From an uncultured Faecalibacterium sp. (lineage in GTDB: Bacteria > Bacillota > Clostridia > Oscillospirales > Ruminococcaceae): a stretch of 58,971 nt of DNA. The stretch spans positions 1 through 58,971 of the forward strand of contig CAKSXW010000005.1 in the NCBI GenBank assembly GCA_934518555.1, in the 5' to 3' direction. The notes beneath the pieces are model-generated. The model had not been told where the DNA came from, ran no database searches, and saw nothing but the letters and a program-made list of their open reading frames with translations. Shown in pieces: positions 53,077-58,971 of this stretch (position 1 is its first letter; each line of letters begins with the position of its first letter). A program made the translations under genes and the position numbers.

Positions 53077-54198
53077 ATGGAAGGCACCAAACCCCGCACC
53101 GGCAATGCCATCGGGATGTTCGACCTGCTGAAAGGCCTGGGCATGATCACCATTGTGCTGGCCCACACTGCCGAGCTTTACCCGGTACAGATCAGCGGCG
53201 GACTGTCGCTGACAGCCTTTTTCCCTTTTATCTACCGTGAGGCCCTGATGGCGGCCTTTTTTATCGCCAGCGGCTACGGCTTCCGGAAGCGGTCGGTAAA
53301 AAAATGCGTTCAGCAGCAGCTCCAGGGCCTGCTGAAGCCCTACTGCATCACAGCGGCGTGCACCTCGGTGCTGCACCTGATCTGCCACTACCTGGCGTTC
53401 CACTACCTGCCCGGCAGCATCACCGAGACCATCAAGGTGGCCGGCGGCTTTCTGCTGGGGCTGCCCCACACCACTACTTACGCCGGGCAGCAGTTCTTTT
53501 CCACCGGACCCATGTGGTATCTGCTGGCCCTGATGGTGGGCTGGGTGCTGCTGGACCTGATCCTGAATATCTTCCCGGAGGTCTACGCACACTGGGCAGT
53601 GCTTGGCTGTATGCTGCTGGGCTGGGCAGTGAGCCTGGTGTGGGAGCCCCCCTTCTGCCTGGTCCAGGGTGCGGTGATCGTACCCTATCTGTACATCGGC
53701 TATCTGGCCAAAAAGCATCGCTGGCTGGACAAGCCCATGCCTCGGCCTGTGCTGTGGCTCTTGCTGGGGGGCACCGCCCTTACGGCAGTGGGTGCCCTGC
53801 TGACCCGCAGCACCGACTGCATCTCCATGGGTCAGTGGACCCTGGGGCCCCTGAGCATCCTGCTGGATGCGACCACCGGCTACCTGTTCATCCGGCTGTT
53901 TGTAAAGCTGAACCGCTTCCAGGGCCCTGTGGCCCAAGGCCTCCAGGCCATTGGCCGCAGCTCCCTGAACATCTTCTGCATCCACACCGTAGAGCTCATC
54001 GCCATCCCCTGGTACCTGCTGGCAGCCCGGTTTGCCAGCCGCCCTCTGGCAGGCATTGCCCTCCAGGGGCTGATCACCTTTGCATCCATCTGGGCCGTAT
54101 GCCAGCTTTTGCGGCTGCGCCGGGACTGGATCATCCGCCGCAAAGCCGCTGCCCGGCGTTCTGCCGCCCCCAAGGCCCCGGCACTTTCCCGGCACTAA
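53077..54198 (+). CDS. Acyltransferase 3 family membrane O-acyltransferase
   Basis: A 373-residue polytopic membrane protein with about ten helices, of the acyltransferase 3 (OafA/NodX/WecH) family, which adds acetyl or other acyl groups to sugars on the cell surface. The N-terminal pattern FDLLKGLGMITIVLAHT (about 15-31) contains the conserved His, and FFIASGYGFRKR (about 61-72) is typical. The C-terminal tail is basic. Start ATG 53077 has AAGGAAGG upstream. First gene of a plus-strand operon with the coiled-coil and GT4 genes, divergent from the ligase/ACP set. Confidence 0.9.
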   Translation: MEGTKPRTGNAIGMFDLLKGLGMITIVLAHTAELYPVQISGGLSLTAFFPFIYREALMAAFFIASGYGFRKRSVKKCVQQQLQGLLKPYCITAACTSVLHLICHYLAFHYLPGSITETIKVAGGFLLGLPHTTTYAGQQFFSTGPMWYLLALMVGWVLLDLILNIFPEVYAHWAVLGCMLLGWAVSLVWEPPFCLVQGAVIVPYLYIGYLAKKHRWLDKPMPRPVLWLLLGGTALTAVGALLTRSTDCISMGQWTLGPLSILLDATTGYLFIRLFVKLNRFQGPVAQGLQAIGRSSLNIFCIHTVELIAIPWYLLAARFASRPLAGIALQGLITFASIWAVCQLLRLRRDWIIRRKAAARRSAAPKAPALSRH

Positions 54199-54251
54199 AC
54201 TGCCCCGGCTGCTGCGGTGCAGCCCTATCATACTAAGAGGAGAATCCGGTT

Positions 54252-55046
54252 ATGAATGACCATGCCCCCGAGACCCTGGCTGCTGCCTGCAGCCGGGCTG
54301 CCGAGCTGGAACAGCAGCTGCGGCTTTCTGACGAAGGCGTTTCCCGGCTGGCACAGCGGTGCCTGGAGCTTGAACAGCAGGTGCTGCACTATCAGCAGGT
54401 GCTGGCCTCCCAGGGTGCCGACAGCGAGACCGGTGCTCTGCTTTTGCCCCAGCTGTTCTACGATTCCGGCTCCGGCTTCTCCCCCCGGGAGTGCCTTACC
54501 GTCTCCCCGGACTGCTACGACGAGCTGACCCACGAGATGTCCGCTGTGTTCGAGCTGCCGGTGGATGCCAAGGCTCTGCGGCTGGACCCCGGTGAGTTTG
54601 CCTGCTGCATCACCGATTTTGCCCTTTCAGACGAGCGGCTCAGCTACCACATCATCAACGGCAACGCCCTGCAGGAGGGCACCATGCTGTTTTTGAACAT
54701 CGACCCCAACCTGACGGTGGAAAGTGCCGTAGGCTTTCCTGCCGGGCTGCGGTTTGCCGTAAAATATCGCTACTATCCCCTGGGCCGCTACCTCCACGAG
54801 CAGCCCGGCAAAGCCCTGATCAGCGCCCTGAACGTGCTGAAGGACGAGACCGAGAACGTGGCCCGGCAAAGCGCCCAGCAGCTGCTGGAGGCCGACCAGG
54901 AGCTGCAGCAGCTGCGGAGCGAACTGGATACGCTCCGCAAGAGCCAGCAGGACTACGAGACCTCCTTGGAGAGCGTTCTGGGCAGCAGCAGCTGGCGGCT
55001 CACCGCCCCTCTGCGGTCCCTGTTCCGGCGGTTCCACCGGTCATAA
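54252..55046 (+). CDS. Coiled-coil protein associated with glycosyltransferases
   Basis: A 264-residue soluble protein of unknown function. The N-terminus (about 1-55) and a segment about 195-245 form coiled coils rich in Leu, Gln and Glu. The central part (about 75-190) is a beta-rich domain. The C-terminus SSWRLTAPLRSLFRRFHR matches the short tail often found on polysaccharide-biosynthesis glycosyl- and methyltransferases. There is no catalytic motif I recognise. Start ATG 54252 has TAAGAGGAG upstream. It lies between the O-acyltransferase and the GT4 gene and may be a scaffold for the latter. Confidence 0.75.
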   Translation: MNDHAPETLAAACSRAAELEQQLRLSDEGVSRLAQRCLELEQQVLHYQQVLASQGADSETGALLLPQLFYDSGSGFSPRECLTVSPDCYDELTHEMSAVFELPVDAKALRLDPGEFACCITDFALSDERLSYHIINGNALQEGTMLFLNIDPNLTVESAVGFPAGLRFAVKYRYYPLGRYLHEQPGKALISALNVLKDETENVARQSAQQLLEADQELQQLRSELDTLRKSQQDYETSLESVLGSSSWRLTAPLRSLFRRFHRS

Positions 55047-55070
55047 ATTGCAAAGCAGAGGAGTTTGATC

Positions 55071-56675
55071 ATGTACAGCAGTTACAGTACCCTGCAGCGC
55101 AAACAATTGGCCCACCAGACCTATACCGATACCCAGAGCACCTATCTGCTGGTGTACGCCCCCAAGCGGCACCAGGCCTTGGCCCACGCTCTGGAAAACC
55201 AGCTCCACCGCAAGTTCCGGCTGGTGGACCAGCTGGAAGGCCAGCTGACCCCCTCGGTGGAGGGTGTGCTGCTGGTAAGCGAGGACGTGGAGTGCACCTC
55301 CACCGCCCTGACCTATTTTGCCGACGCCCTCCGCACCGGAGCCGACTTAGTGGTGTGCGACGCCGTCTTTGGCTTTGACGGAGCCACGGCCCTGTACCTG
55401 AGCACCCAGCACCTGCCCGGCACCCGGTGCGCCCTGGTGTCCCGGGAGCTGCTGGACCGCTGCCGGGCCGCTGCCCGGGGCCAGGACAGCATCACCGAGC
55501 TGCTGCAGCTGGCCAACCAGCTGGCACGCCGGTGCTTCCGGGTGCCCCAGGCCCTGCTGCATTTCCGCCGGGAGCTGTGCAGTGAGGATGTGTTCTCCCC
55601 CTCCGGCAAACGGGCCGTGGTGCTGACCCACGAGCTGAACATGACCGGAGCCCCCATCGTGCTGGTCAGTGCCATCCCGGTGCTGCGGAGCCTGGGGTAT
55701 GAAGTGGTGGTGCTGGGCCCCTCCGACGAGGGTTCCCTGCCCCTGTTCCTGGACGCCGGAGCCGCCGTGGTCACCCGTCGGGACTGCGTGACCACCTCCA
55801 CCCTGTGGGAGCTGACCACCAGTGCCGATTTTGTGCTGGCCAATACGGTGGTGGAAGCCCCGGCAGTGCAGACCCTCAACGGCTCCTTTGTGCCGGTGCT
55901 GTGGTGGCTCCACGATGCCTTTGCAGGCTACCCCTTTATCACCCACAAGATCCCCCGGCAGCTGGCCCCCAATGTGCAGGTCTGCGCCGTAGGCTCCCAC
56001 GCCACCGCTGCCATGCACGCTGTGCGGCCGGATTTTGCCGTGGAGCAGCTGATCTACGGCCTGCCGGACTACGCCCAGGAGACCTTTCCCCCCTACGACC
56101 TGAGCTACACCGGGGGGCGGCCCTTGTTTGTTACCGTAGGCTCCCTGGAGCCCCGGAAGGGCCAGGATATCTACTGTGAGGCCATTCGTCGGCTGCCGCC
56201 GGAGGTCCGGAACCAGGCCTCCTTCCTGTTTGTAGGCAAGGGCACCGACAAGGACGTAATGGCCAGCGTGAACGCCCTGGTGGAGGAGTTCCCCCAGCAG
56301 GTGTTCTACCGCAAGCGGCTGGAGCGGCCGGAGATCAAATCCCTGATGGAGCAGTGCACCTGCGTGGTGTGCGCCTCCCGGGACGACCCCATGCCCACCT
56401 TTGTTACCGAGGGCCTGATCTTTGGCAAACCCTCCATCGTATCGGAGCACACCGGCACCGCCGGCCTGGTGACCGAAGGGGTAGACGGCTTTGTGTACCG
56501 GAACGACGACCCGGACCAGCTGGCCCGGGTGCTGGCCCACGCCATTACCCACCCCCAGCAGCTGGCCGCCATGAAGGAGGACTGCCGCCGCCTCTACGAG
56601 CAGCACTACTCCAACGAGGCCTATGTAGCCACCCTGACAAGGCTGATCCGGGAGCTGACGGAAAGAGAAACCTGA
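55071..56675 (+). CDS. Glycosyltransferase family 4-like protein
   Basis: A 534-residue GT-B glycosyltransferase. The first 165 residues are an extra N-terminal domain without a family I can name. The catalytic part begins near VVLTHELNMTGAPIVL (about 188) and has the GT4 donor-binding half: VTVGSLEPRKGQDIY (about 355-369), and CASRDDPMPTFVTEGLIFGKPSI (split here: CASRDDPMP, then FVTEGLIFGKPSI, E about 446) with the E-x7-E-like element. It should add a sugar from a nucleotide sugar to a cell-surface glycan. ATG 55071 has GAGGAG seven bases upstream; a TTG two codons earlier is less likely. Strong terminator follows. Confidence 0.9.
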   Translation: MYSSYSTLQRKQLAHQTYTDTQSTYLLVYAPKRHQALAHALENQLHRKFRLVDQLEGQLTPSVEGVLLVSEDVECTSTALTYFADALRTGADLVVCDAVFGFDGATALYLSTQHLPGTRCALVSRELLDRCRAAARGQDSITELLQLANQLARRCFRVPQALLHFRRELCSEDVFSPSGKRAVVLTHELNMTGAPIVLVSAIPVLRSLGYEVVVLGPSDEGSLPLFLDAGAAVVTRRDCVTTSTLWELTTSADFVLANTVVEAPAVQTLNGSFVPVLWWLHDAFAGYPFITHKIPRQLAPNVQVCAVGSHATAAMHAVRPDFAVEQLIYGLPDYAQETFPPYDLSYTGGRPLFVTVGSLEPRKGQDIYCEAIRRLPPEVRNQASFLFVGKGTDKDVMASVNALVEEFPQQVFYRKRLERPEIKSLMEQCTCVVCASRDDPMPTFVTEGLIFGKPSIVSEHTGTAGLVTEGVDGFVYRNDDPDQLARVLAHAITHPQQLAAMKEDCRRLYEQHYSNEAYVATLTRLIRELTERET

Positions 56676-56693
56676 AATCACATAAACTGCCGC

Positions 56694-56729
56694 CAAGGGC
56701 TCACTCCAAGGAGTGGGCCCTTGTTTTTT
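56694..56729 (+). terminator. Terminator after the GT4 gene
   Basis: CAAGGGCTCACTCC (56694-56707) and GGAGTGGGCCCTTG (56710-56723) form the stem, followed by TTTTTT. Confidence 0.88.
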
Positions 56730-56827
56730 GCCGGAGGGTGCCGGAGCAAAAAACGCATTCCTTTTATCATTTTGCCCAAATTGCCCAACAAAGTTTTGCT
56801 TCCGTTCACAAAGAGCCCGGTGGGATG

Positions 56828-56836
56828 TGATATACT
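56828..56836 (+). promoter_or_regulatory. Extended -10 promoter of the LPG-synthase-like gene
   Basis: TGA precedes TATACT (56831-56836), 44 bases before the ATG at 56880; TTCACA at 56805 is a poor, distant -35. Confidence 0.5.
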
Positions 56837-56849
56837 TTTTGCAATGTGA

Positions 56850-56865
56850 TTGGTACCATTGCCGA
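56850..56865 (+). repeat. 16-bp inverted repeat, left copy
   Basis: TTGGTACCATTGCCGA. Its exact reverse complement is at 58060-58075, near the 3' end of the same gene, so the two copies face each other about 1.2 kb apart. Confidence 0.7.
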
Positions 56866-56879
56866 AAGGAGCACCCCCT

Positions 56880-58154
56880 ATGAACCAGACCGTCGCCTCC
56901 CAGCCGTCCCGCAAAAAATCCATCCTGTCCCTGCTGGTACTGCTGGCCCTTACCGGCGTACTGGTGCTGATCTTCCGGGACCACTGGGCGGAGATCACCA
57001 CCGCCCTGGCACGGCTGTCCTGGTGGCAGGTGGCCGTGGTGCTGGCCCTGGGCCTTACCTATCCGCTGCTGGAGGGCTGTGTCTCCTGGGTCATCGTAAA
57101 GGGGCGGCTGCCGGGGTTCACCCTGCGGCAGGGCATCGACAACGCTTGGCACGGTACCTTTGGCAACGTGGTGACCCTGGGTGCCGGAGCAGTGCCCTTC
57201 CAGACCTGGTACCTCCACCGCCGGGGCCTACCGGTGGGCCCCGGCGTAGGCCTGATGACCCTGCAGTATGTGTTCCACAAGTTCACTGTGCTGCTGTATG
57301 CCACGGTGATGCTGCTGCTCCAGCATCGTTGGCTGGAAGAAAACACCACCGGGGTGCTGAAATATCTGCCCATGGCCTATGCGGTGGTGGCGGTGATCCT
57401 TGTGGCTCTGGTGCTTTTGTGCGTGTCCCCCCTGGTGCAGCGGCTGGCCCGCTGGCTGCTGGTTTTTTTGCCCAAAACGAAAAAATGGCAGCAGCGTCGG
57501 GCTGACTGGCAGCAGCAGCTGGACGTGCTGGGCACCGAGAGCCGCCTGCTGCTGGCGGACAAAAAACGCTGTGTGCAGATCGTGGCCCTCCATGGCCTGA
57601 AGTTGTTTTTGCTGTTCTGCCTGCCCTACCTGTCCATGAAGTTCATGGAGCTTACCCCCCTGCCCTTTGCCCGGGTGCAGCTGCTTGCCAGCCTGACGCT
57701 GTTCCTTTCCAACGCCTTGCCCAACGTGGCAGGCATGGGCTCCATTGAGACCGCATTTTTGCTGTTGTTCAGCGGCTTTTTGCCCTCCGGCGAGGTCATG
57801 AGCGTACTGATGCTCTACCGCATCGCCAGCTATTATTTTGTGGTGGCTGCCAGTGCTGTGGGCTTTTTCCTGCCCGGCGGCGTCTGGCACAAATGGAACC
57901 GCCAAAGAAGGCGTGACCGTGTGTGCGCTGGCCCGGCAGCGCAGCTGCGCTGTATGAGCAGCTGGCAGAGCTGGTACCGTAAAAACAAAACTCCTCCAAA
58001 ACAAAAATCGGGGCCTGCAGGCGGTCAAGCTGCAGGTCCCGATTTTGTGTTTCACTGCGTCGGCAATGGTACCAAACACCGCCGATGCTGCCGGGCAGCC
58101 ACCCAGCAAACATGGCGGCTGCCCCGGAAAAAGGAGAATGGAATGGAGGAATAG
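56880..58154 (+). CDS. LPG synthase-like / flippase-type membrane protein
   Basis: A membrane protein of the lysylphosphatidylglycerol synthase transmembrane (UPF0104/AglD-like) family, with about eight helices from residue 20 to 340. Features are WHGTFGNVVTLGAGAVPFQT (about 83-102) and LSNALPNVAGMGSIETAFLL (about 278-297). It resembles the flippase half of MprF without the soluble synthase domain. Start ATG 56880 has AAAGGAG upstream. The final 84 residues (from about 341) are basic, low-complexity, and are encoded across a strong terminator-like hairpin (58004-58046). So the true C-terminus is uncertain; an earlier stop through a frameshift is possible. Confidence 0.75.
   Translation: MNQTVASQPSRKKSILSLLVLLALTGVLVLIFRDHWAEITTALARLSWWQVAVVLALGLTYPLLEGCVSWVIVKGRLPGFTLRQGIDNAWHGTFGNVVTLGAGAVPFQTWYLHRRGLPVGPGVGLMTLQYVFHKFTVLLYATVMLLLQHRWLEENTTGVLKYLPMAYAVVAVILVALVLLCVSPLVQRLARWLLVFLPKTKKWQQRRADWQQQLDVLGTESRLLLADKKRCVQIVALHGLKLFLLFCLPYLSMKFMELTPLPFARVQLLASLTLFLSNALPNVAGMGSIETAFLLLFSGFLPSGEVMSVLMLYRIASYYFVVAASAVGFFLPGGVWHKWNRQRRRDRVCAGPAAQLRCMSSWQSWYRKNKTPPKQKSGPAGGQAAGPDFVFHCVGNGTKHRRCCRAATQQTWRLPRKKENGMEE
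58004..58050 (+). terminator. Terminator-like hairpin inside the open frame
   Basis: AAAATCGGGGCCTGCAG (58004-58020) pairs with CTGCAGGTCCCGATTTT (58030-58046), with a single G-T wobble, followed by GTGTTT. It lies inside the annotated 3' part of the LPG-synthase-like frame. Confidence 0.75.
58060..58075 (-). repeat. 16-bp inverted repeat, right copy
   Basis: TCGGCAATGGTACCAA, the exact reverse complement of 56850-56865. Confidence 0.7.
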
Positions 58155-58200
58155 AGTCCTGACGGCGTTCTTGCAGGAACAGCCGCCTTTCTGGTACAAC

Positions 58201-58222
58201 GTGGTTAGAATCAGCTAACCAC
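58201..58222. promoter_or_regulatory. Operator-like inverted repeat, site 1 before pflB
   Basis: GTGGTTAG-N6-CTAACCAC, a perfect 8-base inverted repeat. It is not followed by T's, so it is more likely a protein site than a terminator. A half-site GTTAG lies at 58250-58254. Confidence 0.5.
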
Positions 58223-58378
58223 CGCTGCGAGAACAGGATACCACAGCCAGTTAGTCTTGTCAACCCTTCATTTGCAAATTTTTTCGCAAACAGTGTGCGC
58301 CGCCGGGTTTTCTGCCGTTTTTCTACATTCTGCCCAAAGAACAGCCTTTCCGCTGGAAGAAAACCCACTTGTTTTCTA

Positions 58379-58407
58379 TTGCTTTTTAAAACGGTTCTTG
58401 CTATTAT
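58379..58407 (+). promoter_or_regulatory. Promoter of pflB
   Basis: TTGCTT (58379-58384), 17 bases, TATTAT (58402-58407), leaving a leader of about 170 bases. The 428-base spacer 58155-58582 also holds the two inverted repeats and the hairpin listed separately. Confidence 0.55.
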
Positions 58408-58502
58408 AGTAACGCAAGATTTTGTGGGCAGGTTTTTATTTTTGTCTACACCTTGTAGTCAGGGCTGCCGCAGCCGGCAGCGCAAGACCGTTTCGCCCTC
58501 AG

Positions 58503-58528
58503 AAAACCGCCCAGACAGAGCGGTTTTT
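58503..58528 (+). terminator. Attenuator-like hairpin in the pflB leader
   Basis: AAAACCGC (58503-58510) pairs with GCGGTTTT (58520-58527), ending in TTTTT. A second hairpin GCTGCCG/CGGCAGC lies about 58465-58485. They are downstream of the promoter at 58379 and before the coding start at 58583. Confidence 0.55.
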
Positions 58529-58540
58529 CAAAGGCTCAAT

Positions 58541-58558
58541 AGTTAGAAAACGCTAACT
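58541..58558. promoter_or_regulatory. Operator-like inverted repeat, site 2 before pflB
   Basis: AGTTAG-N6-CTAACT. It shares the GTTAGAA...GCTAAC core and the six-base spacing with site 1, 340 bases upstream, and ends 25 bases before the start codon. Confidence 0.5.
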
Positions 58559-58582
58559 GCGTAATGGAGCAAGGAGGTTCCA

Positions 58583-58971
58583 ATGATCCAGTTTGAACAG
58601 TGGGAAGGCTTTGAAGGCCGTATCTGGAAAGAGGAAGTCAATGTGCGGGACTTCATCCAGAAGAACTACACCCCCTACCAGGGCGACGAAAGCTTCCTGG
58701 CCGGCCCCACCGAGGCTACCAACAAGCTGTGGGGTGCTTTGCAGCAGCTGCAGAAGGCCGAGCGTGCCAAGGGCGGCGTGCTGGATATGGAGACCGAAGT
58801 GGTCAGTAGCCTGACCTCCTACGGTCCCGGCTATATCGACGAGGCCCTGAAGGATCTGGAGCAGATCGTGGGTCTGCAGACCGACAAGCCCCTGAAGCGT
58901 GCCTTTATGCCCTACGGCGGCATCAAGATGGCAGAGCAGGCCTGCACCACCTACGGCTACCAGCCCTCTGC
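58583..58971 (+). CDS. pflB: Pyruvate formate-lyase (5' part, cut by window end)
   Basis: The first 129 codons of formate acetyltransferase, which cleaves pyruvate with CoA to acetyl-CoA and formate using a glycyl radical. The opening FEGRIWKEEVNVRDFIQKNYTPY-type pattern (split: WKEEVNVRDFIQ and NYTPYQGDESFL) and KGGVLDMETEVVSSLTSYG (about 62-80) are diagnostic. The catalytic cysteines and radical glycine lie beyond the window. Start ATG 58583 has AAGGAGG at 58571-58577. Likely controlled by redox state, through the leader and the two inverted repeats (inference). Confidence 0.93.
   Translation, partial: MIQFEQWEGFEGRIWKEEVNVRDFIQKNYTPYQGDESFLAGPTEATNKLWGALQQLQKAERAKGGVLDMETEVVSSLTSYGPGYIDEALKDLEQIVGLQTDKPLKRAFMPYGGIKMAEQACTTYGYQPS

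Overview
The window looks like a chromosomal segment of a gut Faecalibacterium/Gemmiger-type member of the Ruminococcaceae (Clostridia). This is inferred from several things: high GC with strongly G/C-ending codons, Gram-positive style AGGAGG ribosome sites, Firmicutes gene pairs (ftsK next to tepA, rex next to tdk), a butyrate/formate-type fermentative gene set (Rex, pyruvate formate-lyase, malic enzyme, class I fumarase), and a 130-bp hairpin repeat of a kind I remember from this group. There is no integrase, transposase, phage or CRISPR signature.

Layout. 1-4 kb: AraC regulator, MATE exporter, a PfkB-fold protein that has lost its kinase catalytic residues, and a PAP2 phosphatase. 4-7 kb: methionine synthase split into a catalytic MetH and a separate reactivation-domain protein. 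7-15.7 kb: a surface metallo-beta-lactamase lipoprotein, YgiQ radical SAM protein, FtsK, TepA, Rex and thymidine kinase. 15.7-25.4 kb: a pectin-oligosaccharide locus (binding protein, two permeases, AraC regulator, GH28, GH105) followed by a Tat-exported esterase/metallo-beta-lactamase fusion. 25.4-31 kb: MarR regulator, citrate synthase, tRNA-Thr, RpoD, an SDR with a disordered N-terminus, TadA and a small CPBP protease. 31-39 kb: DegV, then an operon with a SNF2 helicase, an M19 dipeptidase, a signal-less class A beta-lactamase-like protein and a TSUP transporter; then an MntR/DtxR regulator. 39-48 kb: malic enzyme/fumarase operon, an exported trigger factor homologue, Tat alkaline phosphatase, HAD phosphatase, the 130-bp repeat, a DEDDh exonuclease, an unassigned structured RNA candidate and a VTT/DedA-like membrane protein.

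48-58 kb is the most interesting part. A minus-strand set encodes two paralogous adenylate-forming ligases, a free acyl carrier protein and a stand-alone condensation-type acyltransferase. It diverges from a plus-strand set with a membrane O-acyltransferase, a coiled-coil protein, a GT4 glycosyltransferase and an LPG-synthase/flippase-like membrane protein. Together they read as a candidate pathway that activates an acyl group, loads it on a carrier and transfers it to a cell-surface glycoconjugate or small molecule. The substrate cannot be read from sequence.

The window ends inside pflB, whose upstream region holds two matching 22/18-bp inverted repeats and an attenuator-like hairpin. Working together, the locus links pectin oligosaccharide import and cleavage, redox control (Rex), and fermentation through pyruvate. 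Most gene calls are firm; operator and RNA calls are inference from sequence symmetry.
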